Assembly: GCA_963662175.1 (NCBI GenBank)
Contig: OY759215.1
Span: 20,077,079 to 20,141,078 of the forward strand
Reading direction: 5' to 3'
Origin: Aradus depressus
Taxonomy: Eukaryota; Arthropoda; Insecta; Hemiptera; Aradidae
Length of the DNA stretch: 64,000 nt
The notes beneath the pieces were generated by a model. The model made no database searches, was not told the DNA's origin, and saw only the letters and a program-made list of their open reading frames with translations. A program made the translations under genes and the position numbers. Shown piece after piece: positions 1-11,879 of the stretch (the stretch's first letter is position 1; every line of letters starts with the position of its first letter).

Positions 1-169
1 GACCCCCGGAGCACCCCCGCATGAGGGAAGAGGCTGGTCACCACCAGAAGTTCCAGAACGCTATCTTATCATAGGAGGTCTCCCGATCATCACCGCCTTA
101 GTCTTCAGGGAGGATCGTCTGGATAGGAACTTGATGACTAGGATCAAGCAATAGGAAAGATTGGAGTGA

Positions 170-390
170 AACCTTGAGAAGCGGAAAATAATAAGGTTGA
201 TGACAAAAGGACTTTGGATTGAAAGGGCGGGATGCGCTTGATGTTTTAGTTACTGTCATTTATGATTCTTGTGCGTTTATGAACAGTCAGGTTACATCCC
301 GAACAAGTCACGACAGTTCAAATTCTCTTGAGTCGGCATGATATCCTTGTGGTGAATGTGGTTGAATGGAAAGTTGGGCGTGGAAATTTG
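170..390 (-). mobile_element. Degenerate jockey-like LINE 3' fragment
   Basis: The minus strand resembles the C-terminal end of the copy at 41184-41598 and of 18970-19215. The shared segment encodes a decayed RRLKR-W-RDL end around 285-345. An FQSKVL-like piece lies near 195-230. Frames are broken. I see nothing recognisable in the first 170 bases of the window. Confidence 0.5.
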
Positions 391-435
391 TTTATCTCTC
401 TTTGAAAACATATGTTAAATGGTTTTGCATGGATT

Positions 436-890
436 CTCAGCCAAATCGGCCACAGGGTAAGGGAGATTAAGGGGGCGGTCGAACACAGAAACTCGTAACT
501 TTTTCGAAAACTAGAATAACCCCGCGTCGTTCGATGCCTAATTAGTCAACAGAGAGATTAACCTTTATTTTTACTTCCCCAACTATTCGGTTATGTATTC
601 GGTCAGAGATTCGATGCGGAGTTTAGAAGGGCAAGGGTATTACCAAAAAAATAAAAAAAAAAAAATGGCTGCGTGTATGCTGTATCTATGAACACGATAA
701 CTTCCGATAGAATGAATCTATCGACACGAAATTTTATATGTGTATCCAGAACCCCATAAGGGTTGAATTTCAGGCATATTAGCTAAAGGGATAGAGGACA
801 TTAAAGGAGAGGCTTAACAAAAAAACTAATTACCTACTGATGTAATGAATATCGACACGAAATTTCATATTTTTTTCTGGGTAAGACTTC
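436..890 (-). repeat. Family R repeat, right-hand part, degenerate
   Basis: Family R in reverse. The right end appears near 567-600 (TTACTTCCCCAACTAT, ATTCGGTCAGA), followed by ATAGAATGAATCTATCGACACGAAAT and two subrepeats. An extra piece at 436-500 (CAAATCGGCCACAGGG) is also R-like. It is interrupted by an A-rich run at 644-665. Confidence 0.6.
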
Positions 891-1499
891 TATCGATTTC
901 CAACCAAATTCAGAGCATCCTTATAGTCTATTGACATTATTTAAATATTCTCTGCTCCGTTTTCATTTAAAATAGAATAGCGATCCATTGTCAACCATTG
1001 AATTTAGAAAAAAACTATAAAACAATACAAGAAGTAACGTGTACCTGGAATGTACAATAAAAGGTACCTACCTACTAATATTCGTGGCCGCAGGTCCTGG
1101 TATAATTCTCGGTACTTGAGGCACAACCAATTATTTTTAATTCAATAAGTTATGGAATGTAGACTATTTAAACAAATAACAACGAATGAACTAACTGTAA
1201 ATAAACTCACAAATATATAATAAACTTTTACAATTAACAGATATTTTTTTTAAAGGGAAGGTTAGGGAAGTTTTTCATTTTTTTATTTTTTTTTTCTCAC
1301 TAACTTTAAAATCTCCAGTGGAATGAAACAATTTTTTTTTATATCTCATTGTTTCCAAATGGCGGCCCTTTGAAATGGAATATTGTTCTTCTTACAACCG
1401 TTATACCTTTTTAACCTGAATTTATAAAAGTAATCAAGGATCAGGTATCACAACCTACTGCGGGCCTTCAGGTGAATTTACTTCGTAAAAAACATAATA
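891..1499. other. No recognised feature
   Basis: AT-rich DNA with short poly-T and poly-A runs. No coding signal or known repeat was seen on either strand. Confidence 0.5.
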
Positions 1500-2235
1500 A
1501 AAAGTCGTCGGTCGATCACCGGCTATGTAGTTTCCCAGCAAAAATTAATCAATAATGTTTTCTTTGGGCTAAAACTCAATATGTGACTTTTGTTATATCA
1601 AAAGATTTTTTTTTTTTTTTTTTTTTCTTGCCTTATGTACGGTGCATATTAGCCATGTCAATGTGTTATTATGTAGTTATTTACGACGTCTATGGCCCCG
1701 GGAGGGAGTTCTAACTACGAAATAAAACTCACTCCCGGACGGGATTCGAACCCGCAAACCATGGTGAGACCATGCGACCAAAGCCCTACTCTCTAGCCCG
1801 CACGGCCATCATGGCCCCCATATCGGAAGTTATTATTTAAGTTCTATCCTCTTGCCTCCCTTCTTTTCGACCTATTTCCCGGAAAATTAATAGGTGTCAT
1901 CCTTACGGGGTTTTGAATTTAAATATAAAATTAAATGTCGAGACATTCGGCAGTTATTAGGATTTTTGAGTTGAGCCCCCCCCCCCCCACTTCTTCGGTG
2001 AAAATTAATAGGTGTCGTCCTTATAAAGCTTTGAATTTACATATTAAAATTTCGTGTCAATACATTCATTTCGACGGGTATTATTAGATTTTTTGTGTTA
2101 AGCCTCAACCCTAATCCCCTCTTTTCCTACGGCCGATTTGGCTGAAAATCAATAGATGCTGTCCTTTTAGGTTTCTGCATGTATATACAATTTCCTATCG
2201 ATACATTCATTATATTGGAAGTGCTCTTCAAACCA
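1500..2235 (+). repeat. Family R repeat interrupted by SINE-2
   Basis: It starts with GTCGGTCGATCACCGGC and GTTTCCCAGCA, the left end of R. The sequence is broken by a SINE-2 copy at about 1601-1817 and resumes with CGGAAGTTATT. It then carries further subrepeats with the TAATAGGTGTCGTCCTTAT and GTCGATACATTCATT motifs up to 2235, where it meets a fold-back repeat. Confidence 0.75.
1601..1817 (-). mobile_element. tRNA-derived SINE-2
   Basis: On the minus strand the copy starts in a tRNA-like head (A box in GGCCGTGCGGGCTAGAG, B box GGTTCGAATCC). A body follows (CCTCCCGGGGCCATAG, CATATTAGC-type sequence on the plus strand) and an A-rich tail seen as poly-T at 1606-1627. It lies inside a family R copy. 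A second copy of the body is at 54794-54947. Confidence 0.75.
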
Positions 2236-2352
2236 ACAGCGTCATCATCAGCGATACATCCCAGCCGTACAGCGTAGAGACTAAAGCTATAGCCAGTAGT
2301 TCTTTAGCCTCTATGCTGTACGGATGGGGTGTACCAGTGATGATGACGCTGT
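2236..2352. repeat. Fold-back inverted repeat (51-nt arms)
   Basis: The arm at 2236-2286 (ACAGCGTCATCATCAGCGAT...) pairs with 2302-2352 (...GTGATGATGACGCTGT) around a 15-nt loop, with a few mismatches. The arm motif resembles the arms near 29800 and 31080. Confidence 0.7.
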
Positions 2353-2695
2353 AAAAATAAAACAGTGGGAAGGCAACGGTTTATTATATGTATGTAATCC
2401 AGTGTTGAGTTGACAATTTCTCAGTTTTTCCATAGAACGCTCTTTGGACCACCGATCTTTAGTATTCACGATGTAGCCGACTCGAAAATAGATTTTCATT
2501 TAACGGGTTCCCATCTCCCTTCCAGATTTCCTTTTATTTTTGCTTCTATCTCTTTCCGAATAAACTTGAATTTTTTTGCTTATTCAATTTAAAAAGCGAT
2601 TAGTTAAAGAAGAAAAACACTCATTTCTGATTTGATTTTCTTAGTTTTGTATTTCTTAGTTTATATATTCACTCTACTATTCTTACGTCTTTTGC

Positions 2696-2738
2696 TTCTC
2701 CAGCTATACGGAGTATAGGGGAAGTTATGTAATCAAGT
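2696..2738 (-). repeat. Family R right-end fragment
   Basis: CTCCAGCTATACGGAGTATA followed by GGGGAAGTTATGTAATC is the reverse of the R right end, including its small hairpin. Confidence 0.6.
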
Positions 2739-2821
2739 AATAATTCGCTACTGTTTATTGGTATTATAAGGCAGAAAAAATAATTAATTATTAGAAAGGG
2801 GCTCAACTAAACCTTCGAATT

Positions 2822-3270
2822 CTTATAGAATCCAAACCCCACAATCCCGTATCCTTCATAAAATCACAAACGCTCCATTCTATGTCGTCTCAAATGCTAT
2901 CCTTCATGTGTCACAATGACCTGCAGATTCCCTTTATAAGGGATGTAATCAAATCCCGCTACAGAAAATTCCATTCTACCCTTTCCTTTCACCCTAATCC
3001 TTTAGTACGCAGACTTGCCACAAGAACCCTTCCTAATGTTCCTGTTCGGAGGCTGAGGCGACAATGGCCTCGAAACCTATTAGTGGATTGAAGACTAATC
3101 ATCTTCAAACGTTTTATGTTTCTTTCTCATCCGTAATAACAAGATAATGGAGTGTCATTATTGAATGATTTCTCCTTCAACATCCAAGACATTTATTTAT
3201 TATGTATCACATTTGCTCGATATATATCGTATATACCTATATATACTTGTAAATACAAAATTAAAATAAA

Positions 3271-3312
<42 letters not shown>
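2822..3312 (+). mobile_element. Jockey-like LINE 3' end with (TA)n tail
   Basis: It encodes the reverse-transcriptase C-terminus. One frame at 2882-3091 ends RKFHSTLSFHPNPLVRRLA...RRLRRQWPRNLLVD and a stop, the typical jockey-clade end. A 3' UTR follows with ATTTGCTCG and TTGTAAATACAAAATTAAAATAAA, then a (TA)n tract at 3272-3312. It begins at TATAGAATCCAAACC, the same base as the copy at 22013-22377. The copy is 5'-truncated with one frame break near 2880. Confidence 0.75.
3272..3312. repeat. (TA)n microsatellite
   Basis: A perfect TA run following a LINE tail. Confidence 0.95.
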
Positions 3313-3318
<6 letters not shown>

Positions 3319-3319
3319 C

Positions 3320-4290
3320 TAAGAACCCGATTGCTTGAAATTTACAAAACACTCCTAAAAAAGAACTAAAAAAAAAAATTAAAATAAGATAAAAAGTTCT
3401 GTGATGCTTGTTGAGGTTCTTATGATACAAGGGCCTCCGGTTGCAATCAGCTGTCAGAATATTATCTATGGCTGGCTACTATATAAAATCTACTCGTAAA
3501 AATTCCTAGATAAAATACGTAAATTAATTTACAGATTTGGGATCAGTATTACAAATTATATAAATTAGAACTTTTTTATCTTATGTTAGTATTTTTAGTT
3601 CTTTTATTGTTTCGTATATCGTAATTTTTAAACAGTCTGTTGAGTTTTTTAATAATTAATTTTATTTTATTCATTTTAGTGATCTTTTCAGGCTCCATGG
3701 TTTATTCTGAATTATTTCTTACAATTTTTTCGGTTACTTTAATTATTTGAACAAATCTCAAATCAACAAATCAATGGGTTTCGTTGTTTTTAGATTTTGA
3801 CAATATTACGGCCAGCACCCACCATTTTTTTTACTTTCTTTTTTTCGGGAATGTGACTTGTCGTAATTAAATGACGTATTAATTATTGAACTAGGTCCAG
3901 CCTCCTAGAGGCAACAAAACTACTATGCCCATTCTTCGGGTTCCATGGTCTGATAATAACGTTAACTTTGTTTTAAATTATTTCAGTTTAATTCTAATGA
4001 GTGTATAAATCTGAAGGTGATAGAATATTTAGGGAATTGACACGAACTGTGCATTGTTTGTTGCTCCCGTGGGAGGATGTAGGGTACCTAATCTAAACTG
4101 AACGTTGTATAATTAATTCTTCACTTCAATTATAATTACTTGAATTTCCAGAGATTATATTAGCGATAGATGGTTCTGCAGGGAACCACTTTTTTTTTGT
4201 TTTTTTCTCCAGCTATATACATTTTTGTGTCCATGCATTCATTTTTTTTTTTTTTTTTTTAACGCACGGTTTTGTCATCATTGGGTTTTG
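3320..4290. other. No recognised feature
   Basis: AT-rich unique-looking DNA, with a poly-T run at 4243-4260. No supportable ORF was seen. Confidence 0.45.
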
Positions 4291-4299
4291 ACTTCAAGT

Positions 4300-4612
4300 A
4301 ATCAGTTTTTGAGTTGAGCCCCCCCTCTGATCCCCCCTTCCCATCTGCCGATTCCGCTGAAAATTAATAGGTGTCGTCCTTATAGGGTTCTGAATATACA
4401 TATTCAATTTCGTGGCAATACATTGATTACAATGGCAGTTATATTTGTTAAACCACCCTTTAATAAAAATGGGAAGAATCCCTCATGGGATTTCTAATTC
4501 ACATATGAAATTTTGTGTCGATATATTTATTACGTACAACGACAGTTATTAGAGTTTTTGAGTTAAGCCTCTCTTCTAATCCCCCACTTTCATTTGACCG
4601 ATTTGGCTGTCG
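4300..4612 (+). repeat. Family R repeat, internal subrepeats
   Basis: Two to three subrepeats with TTGAGTTGAGCCCCCCCT, CTGAAAATTAATAGGTGTCG and a GTCGATATATTTATTACG variant. Both ends are missing. Confidence 0.65.
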
Positions 4613-6054
4613 TTTTTTGTTAAAAAAATTGGGGGTCTTCAAATGCTGTTTTTCGTAAAAAATCTTCGTGTCTCGCTAGTTTTTCAGTGCAATTTTAGGC
4701 AAAGAACTATTGCATTGTTTAGGAAAAAGGATTTGTTAGTCGTTAGAATGATATATATTTTGCGTGTTGAATTTTAACACAATTAATTTCATTCTAATTT
4801 TCCTTTTCTGCTAAAAATATTGTGGCATTCGATAATAGTAGATTTTCTGGGAAATTTGTTGTTCTCTTTTTGGTAGCACTATAATTGACATACCTACCAT
4901 ATTTATTTTCGTTTTCTGTTCTACTGTAAAATGTCTACTTTTTTTGGGTTGATTTTCGTAAAAAATCGTGTTTTTTTTTTCTGGAAATTTAGGCTTCTTG
5001 TGAGGCTCTGATAGTTTTTCAAGCTTCTCGATTGCGTTGCCAAAACTACTAGTTTGTTAGGTGTGTAAGGACGTCTCGGAGAAGTTCGCATGAGTCACGC
5101 TCTTTTGATCCATCTGAATGTAAATGTGTGTACTCAAGGATCAGGCATGACAGGACACCTTTAATTACTTATATATTAGAAAGGAGAATTTTTACTTTTC
5201 TTTTCACTTTTTGCTGTATTTTGCCTCTTTTCTATATTCTTTTCGTCACTTTTCTGTTAAATTCCTTTGAAAAGGACCTTCTCTCTTCTAATTAACTCTG
5301 ACGGCTCTGTCTCATATCTTCTTCTTCTTTGACCTCTGTTTCACCAAACTTAAGCTCCCATCCCTTGATCTTTTTCCTCTCCTGAAATATGAGATTTCCC
5401 CCTTTTTTTTTTCTTCTCTCCAACATTCTACATCTTCAAATAATACTTTTTGTTATTTCGGATTTATCATTATTTTTAATAAAGGATTTGTAAAAAAATA
5501 AATATTCATTTTCATTAAAAATTTTCACTTTTAGAGATAATCTCCAACATCCTTTTGAGTTTGACAAAGTCGATTATATGAGAGAAGGCACTTAATTATT
5601 TCGTAAGTTACGGCGGTACCATCTGAACTGGTTTATGAAATATTCTGTGGGACCTCTCTTTGGCATATAAATGCTATGATACAAAAAGTGAAGAGAATCT
5701 TGAAAACACTGGCGGTGCCTGGATAAACACTAATATTGCTTGCTACGAAGTTGTTTCTCTACATTTGTGACATTGTTTCGAATCGTCTATCCTAATATAA
5801 TAAATAATTAGCCAAATATGGATATACTAGAACTTTTTTTATCTTTACTCTTAAAGAGTTTGTTGTAATCACACCGACATTTTTTCCATTGAAAGATGCC
5901 TAAAAACCTGAAGAAATTACTCTCTTACTTTATCGAAAAACTCCGGCAGTGTTTGAGTCATCGTAATGAAACTTCCATGTATCTTAGCAAATCGTCAAGT
6001 GTAATTGTTTTGACATCAAATGCTTAGGCCACATTCAGCAAAAAAAAAAAAATA
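4613..6054. other. Mostly no recognised feature
   Basis: AT-rich DNA with pyrimidine-rich stretches (5170-5420) and no convincing ORF. Confidence 0.45.
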
Positions 6055-6669
6055 ACTCGTCGGTGAATTACCGGCTATGTAATTCCCCAGCACGAATTAA
6101 TCAATAAAGTTTTCGCTCTCCCACCAAAGCCAATTGACTGTGGGGTAAAACTCTATAGTTGAATTACATAGTGGCTTCTTAATCCTCATACTTAATTTTG
6201 TGTCGATAAATACATTACATCAGCAGTTATTATGCTATTTGAGTCGAGCCCCCATCTCTTCAACCGGTAATCGTTAATGACTCCTATTCTAGGTAACTAA
6301 ACCTAGGTAGGCAAAATTTAGGACTCCCACAATAGTGCGCTCTGGTAGTAGGCGATATGACGTCGTAGTTAAAGCCCGGCGTGAGTAATAATAACTAACT
6401 ATATATAATTTCGTGTCAATATATTTATTACAACGGCAGTTATTAGAGTTTTTATGTTAAGCCTCCCCCCTAACCCCTGTTTCCATTTGGCTGAAAATCA
6501 ATGGGTGTCGTCTTCAGAGAGTTTTGGGTAGACACATGAAATTTCGTGTCGGTACATAGACACACATATATATTTTTTCATTTTTAGAATCAGGAGGTTG
6601 GAAAACATGAAATTCCATTGAAAAATCTACTTCGAATTTCTAACCGATTACATAACTTCCCCAAGTTTG
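6055..6669 (+). repeat. Family R repeat with nested SINE-1 fragment
   Basis: Left end GTCGGTGAATTACCGGC plus AATTCCCCAGCACGAATT, then subrepeats, and a right end CCATTGAAAAATCTAC...CCGATTACATAACTTCCCC. The copy is split by a SINE-1 3' part at about 6271-6405, so R was here before the SINE. Confidence 0.75.
6271..6405 (+). mobile_element. SINE-1 fragment (3' part)
   Basis: It contains GGCAAAATTTAGGACTCCCA, GCGCTCTGGTAGTAGGCGAT and the end GTTAAAGCCCGGCGTGAGTA. It lacks the tRNA head. Confidence 0.75.
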
Positions 6670-7403
6670 GAAAATGGAATGGCGAAAAGCGTACTTCTAG
6701 AGAGAATTCATAGTGGACGATTGGAATTGAACCATGTGCCGTTAAACTTCACGACCCACATACCTGCCATACAGGCAACATATTCACACTCAATCCACTT
6801 GTTAACATCCCGAGGATGGGTTTGGATACCAACTAGGTATAATGTCTCGTGTTGCAAGTTCAAAGAACTTCAGTTCAAGTTCCAACATCTAAAATAATCG
6901 TATTTTATAGATATATTACCACTCTAAAGAGCCACGGTTCGTAACCCAACAAATCAGTCATAGAAGCCTAGGTTAGTTTTTATTAACCTGTTTAAAATTC
7001 TCATTTGTTATTCAGTTCCCTAAAGACCAAGATCTTCGAGATGTAGACTGTGCTGGGACTTAGCCAAGAGCCACTGTCATCCTTTCTCTTTTTCTTGGCT
7101 GGCAGCATCCCTGGCCTCCAGACCTGATCTCATGTTGTTCGATCGTACGTTCACATTGGATCTATCCATCACACTCGTTCGGGACAACTAAAGTGACTTG
7201 AATAGGTTGACAGGAGGAGTAGACATAATGTTCAAGGCCGACATATTTTTCATACGTTATCCAGTTAAATAAAAAAAAATATCCCCTTTGAAGCTTTGAC
7301 CTCCCTCTGTCTAAATAAAATTTTTAATAATTGTTGGTGATGCCTGCTCTGTTAACGTTATTTCTCATCATCTGTCAGTTTTTCGATCCGAAGCCTTGAA
7401 AAG
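6670..7403. other. No recognised feature
   Basis: Includes a 76-codon frame at 6667-6897 with no family resemblance. 7020-7240 is somewhat GC-richer but carries no supportable gene. Confidence 0.4.
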
Positions 7404-7535
7404 AAAGTCGTCGGTGATTAACGTAAGAATTAATCAAAGAAGTTTTCGCTCTCCTAGGGAAACCAAATTTGGTTGAAAAGCAATAGTTGTCTTACTCTGG
7501 GGGTCCTCTGAATCCTCATAATAAGTTTCGTGATG
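7404..7535 (+). repeat. Family R left-end fragment
   Basis: GTCGTCGGTGATTAACG, AAGTTTTCGCTCTCC and TCTGAATCCTCATAATAAG mark the left part of R. Confidence 0.6.
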
Positions 7536-8115
7536 AATGAATGAAATGAAAATAAATTTTACACTGGGATCGAAGTCCCCTAAGAATAAAGAACATGAAA
7601 GTCACAGAACAGAGAAACAAATACAAATAAAATAAAATATCAGGAATGAGATAAAAGTGTTATAGTGGATAGAAACAAGAACAAAATAAATATAACTAAT
7701 TAAGAAAATACAATAAAATACAAATAAAATAGATAATGATGAAATAAGTAAAAAAAATTTTTTTTAAATTATAATACAAAAGTAATTAAATTAACAGTTT
7801 CATTATGAAGAAGTCATACGAAAATAAATGTATCTAAATAAATATATAGAACATAAAATACATTTTTAAAAAATATGAAAATCAAGATTATGGTGGAGGA
7901 AATCTGACCCAGGCTTGCAATAAAATTAATTTAAGAAAAACTGATGAAAAAAAGAAATAAAAAAAGGATGAAGATGAAAAAATGAATAAAATAAATACGA
8001 AAAAAAAAAAAATGATGTTAAGAAATGAATACCTACAAAATAATGGCAAATACATACAAAAATAAATTGATAGGTACAAAATAAATGGTGATAAGTGAAT
8101 AAAAAGAAATCAGTA
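7536..8115. other. A-rich low-complexity DNA
   Basis: Long runs of AAATAAAATA-type sequence. The minus-strand Phe-rich frames here are low-complexity and not genes. Confidence 0.6.
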
Positions 8116-8325
8116 AAAAAGTGGTTGGTATAAGAATGTCCTGTTAGGGTCGTATCACAATTTTTTCTTAACAAAATTTTTTTAAACTATTTGTAAGAAG
8201 TCTCTCTCATAATTACGGTGTACAATAAAGGAAAACCACTGACGCAAAAACATTACTTTCTTCTTCACAGTAATGCCAGTTTGAAATGAATTTGAGAGGG
8301 GTAGTGAGAGTTTTTTTTGTAAAAA
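8116..8325. mobile_element. M1 MITE, rearranged copy
   Basis: An M1 end (GTGGTTGGTATAAGAATGTC) at 8120-8140 is followed by internal M1 sequence (GAAAACCACTGACGC, AATGCCAGTTTGAAATGAAT) in an unusual order. Confidence 0.5.
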
Positions 8326-9599
8326 AAGTAGTTGAGATAAAAAAAGCTCTGCTATGTTCTGTTAAATATATATTAATCGGCTTTGCTCATATGTCAAACT
8401 TTTGAGACTAACTTTGTATGTAAATTCTGCTATACGAGCTGGGTAAGGTAAATTTAGTTGTATTCTGTTTACTAGGTCAATAGTTTATTTTACTGAAGTG
8501 CATGAATGCTTGGCTGCATCGTATATGCAGTCCAAACAGAACCGACGTCAATAGGACGCATACCTTATTGTAATGCAGACGTGCATGACATGGTGTTGTC
8601 CAATGTAATGAGTAATGACCATATCCTGGGCTAAACCTAGGAAGTGACCTGCCTTTTACCCTCCTTCTTCAGGTAGGCCTGTCTGTCTTTCACTCTTAAG
8701 ATAATAATAAAATCTTTATTATTATCTTCATGAGGGCGCCAATAGCTAAGAGTAGCATGCTTGCTGATTGAACTCAAGATCTGGGAGCTCAAAAAACCTT
8801 GAGCATGGGACGTTAAGCAATGGTCCCCGTCCTGTACAATGTCAGATACATCTATCTTCTTTTCGGGCGTCAAACATGATAGAGAAATAAATAAATAAAA
8901 AAAATACTATAACTTTATAAAGCTTAGTTTAATTTTGTCATCCTGATACAAACATCGTTCAAAACAATACTGAAAGTATAAGTCCCCACTCTTGGTCGGC
9001 CATCTTTCTTATAAACAAAATAATTCTTGATAACTTATACAAAATATCTAAATGAGCTAGTACTATTTTTATTATTTCTAAAAATAATTATTATATTCAA
9101 AATTATATACATAATAAATATACTAAAAAAAATATATATGTATATAAAAAAAATAATTCCTTTAAAAACAAACAGGTATACAATGAATTAGTACTAATAA
9201 TATAAATAAAAAATATATATAATTCTAAAACTAATATTATGAAAAGTGAAGTGATCCTTCACAAATGCAAATAATGAAAGAAAAATAATAATTTGAATAA
9301 TAAAAATATTGAGATAAAAGGATGCGAGTGTGGGAGTGGGCTTTATTTACTCACTAAATTTCATTTTGTGAAGACTCTGAACCCAGTTATCAAATTTTAT
9401 CTCTTAATTAATTACTTTCCCTGTATTTATTTAAAAATCATGAATTAATATGTTTTTTATCCAGTATAATTAGCCGAAAGGAAAGACTCAAAAGTCTCAT
9501 AGGCACTCAGACAAGCGAGCTAATACGATATCGAATTTTATAGTTGAGTTCCCACTGAAATTTCATTTTTTCCAATTATTCTAAAAATAATAAAAATAA
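8326..9599 (+). other. Mostly unrecognised, with a SINE-1 fragment
   Basis: 8781-8855 holds a SINE-1 piece (AAAAAACCTTGAGCA, GGGACGTTAAGCAATGGTCC, TGTACAATGTCAGAT). The rest is AT-rich with no gene seen. Confidence 0.45.
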
Positions 9600-9977
9600 A
9601 TCGTCGTTGAATCAGTGGCAATGTTTTTTCCCAACACGAATTAATCAATTAAGTTTTCGCTCTCCCTCCAACACCAACCACCAGCTCGCCTCCGCTGATT
9701 TTTTATTTCTATACTCAATATACATTCATTACAATGGCTGTGATAAGAGATTTGTATTGAGCTCCCCCTCCTAATCCTCCCCTTTCTTTTGGCCGATTTG
9801 GCTGAAAAACAATAGGGGGGTTCTTGATACACATCTAAAATTTCGAGTAAATACATTCATTTTGCCGGGAGTTTCACAAGGGTGGCAGAAGACATGAAAT
9901 TCCGTTGAAAACTCAACATCAAATTTCTCACCGATTTCATAACTTCCCCTATACTTCATATAACTGCGGAAGTAAAA
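9600..9977 (+). repeat. Family R repeat, both ends present, internally deleted
   Basis: Left end GTCGTTGAATCAGTGGC with TTTTCCCAACACGAATT, one or two subrepeats, then right end TTCCGTTGAAAACTCAACA...CCTATACTTCATATAACTGC. At about 380 bp it shows that the number of internal subrepeats varies. Confidence 0.75.
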
Positions 9978-10239
9978 ATTCCTGTATGTGAACACGATAC
10001 GATTATGTATCCAGAACCCCAATTCACACAAAAACCCAATCATGAAATTTTATATTTAAATCAAAACCTCATAGGAACGACGAACAATTAACAACAGAAG
10101 AGGGAGAACTACCCCTAATATCTACTTATGTATTAGACGTAGCGACATAACATTTTATATATTGATCCATGAGTATATAAGAACGGGACTTAGGGAAGAA
10201 GCGTCTCAGAGGAGGGGGCTCAATGTAAAATCTCTATTA

Positions 10240-11096
10240 ACTGTCGATTTTTTCCTTGGAAAGTACGCCAAGAAACGTTTTTACTTCCAAAACTATACGA
10301 AGTATAGGGGAAGTTATGTAATCGGTCAGAAGAGTATTCAACGGAATTTCATGTTTTGGACATGCAGATTTCAAAAATGAAAAAATATTTTATGAACACG
10401 ATAAATCATGATATTATGAATGTATTAAGAGATTTTATTTGTGACTCCAGAACCCTCCACGACGACATCTATTGATTTTCTGTCAAATCTATAAAAGGGA
10501 AGGGGTGATTAGGGCGAGTCTTAACGCAAAAACTCTAATAACTGCCGATAAAAGAAATGTATCGACATGACATTTCATATTTAAAATCAAAACCACATGA
10601 GGAGAATGTTAAATTTTATCAAAATCGGCCGAAGGAAAGAGGGATTCAGGGGAGTGGGCTTTACTCAAAAAACCTAATAACTAATTTATGGTTTCCAGAT
10701 TTACTTTGTGAAGCTCCATTCTAGGAATAGATAATTGAAATACACAATTTCTTTGTCAATCTTCACTATATATTCTTAAATACTCGACTAGTTTCGTGTT
10801 AAGGCATTATCAAGAGTTTATAAGTGACTCTTGATAATGCCTTAACACGGCGAAACTACTTGAGTATTTGAGAATATATAGTGAAGTTTGACAAAGAAAT
10901 TGTGTATTTCAATAATCTAACCTAATAACTGTCGATGTAATGCTTTATCGACACAAAATTTAGAATGAGGATTTAGGAGCCCCTATGTAAGTCAACTATT
11001 GATTATTAACGCAAACAGTCGACTGGTTTTGGATGGGGAGTGAATCTTTAACTGATTAATTTGTTCTGGGATTCACCGACTACTTTTTCCTTGGAA
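10240..11096 (-). repeat. Family R repeat, reverse, split by a fold-back element
   Basis: The right-end hairpin (CTATACGAAGTATAG) is at 10292-10306 and the left-end part (TTCTGGGATTCACCGAC) at 11070-11086. The interior is interrupted by the inverted repeat 10734-10913. Upstream, 9978-10078 carries a second shorter reverse piece. Confidence 0.7.
10734..10913. repeat. Fold-back inverted repeat (~85-nt arms, 9-nt loop)
   Basis: The arm at 10734-10817 (ATTGAAATACACAATTTCTT...) is complementary to 10827-10913 with few mismatches. ACCTAATAACT occurs on both sides (near 10672 and 10919), but family R itself carries that motif, so it is not a sure TSD. Confidence 0.8.
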
Positions 11097-11143
11097 AGTA
11101 AATGCCAAGAAAGGTATTCTAAATAGTAGTGGGTGGGTTTTTA

Positions 11144-11354
11144 GTCCTGAGTCCTATGTCCCTTTATCGGATCAGGGTCTAATAAAGAGCTAAGTCCACA
11201 CATCAGAAGTAGTGGATGGGTTTGTAAGAGTTTTAGATTGGAGTTGGTGAGCTGAGTACCCTATTGAGGATAGAGGTAGGATACTATTCTCAGATTGAGT
11301 CCTGAGTCCTGTGTCCCTTTATCGGATCAGGCTCTAATAAAGAGCTAAGTCCAC
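11144..11354 (+). repeat. 55-bp direct repeat, 156-bp spacing
   Basis: 11144-11198 and 11300-11354 share a 55-bp block (TCCTGAGTCC-TGTCCCTTTATCGGATC) with two mismatches. Flanking GTAGTGG-TGGGTTT words also recur. Confidence 0.7.
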
Positions 11355-11654
11355 TGAATGGGGTAGTCTTCCGTGTCTTCCTTAGGACTCCTAGTTGATA
11401 TATTATTGCTAGTATTTTATCTTTTTTATCTGTATTATTTTATAGCTTGACTTGGAGAAATCGGAATTGCCCCTTTTTTTATTGCGGGTTTCGTTTAAAT
11501 CCGTTTATTTCGTTATTTTTTTTTAAATAAATAGATAACTCACGTAATAAATTACTTTTTACGGTTCCGTACCCTTCAAAGGGTCCAACGGATTGTTCTC
11601 GCCAAATCGTCCGTTTGTCACAGGAAAATATTTCCTTCACTATTACTGCAAGCG

Positions 11655-11872
11655 GTACGAAATTTTAATGATCCAACAAACTCTTCATGTCGATACATTC
11701 ATTACATCTGCAGTTATTAGGGTTGTATTCACCCCCATCTCTCATCCCTCTCTTCCTTTTGGCCGATTTCGAAGAAAATTATCATGTTTCATTTTTATTT
11801 GGTTTTGAATTTACATATGAAATGTCATGTCAAAACATTCATTACGTCGGCAGTTATTAGAATGTTTGTATT
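11655..11872 (+). repeat. Family R subrepeats
   Basis: Two subrepeats with CATGTCGATACATTCATTAC and GTCATGTCAAAACATTCATT. Ends are missing. Confidence 0.6.
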
Positions 11873-11879
11873 AACATTT

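Noticed and set aside
1738..1812. tRNA-Ser/Leu-like gene on the minus strand
   Set aside because: It is the head of a SINE-2 copy; the same body recurs at 54794.
7888..8174. Phe-rich minus-strand ORFs
   Set aside because: Translation of A-rich low-complexity DNA.
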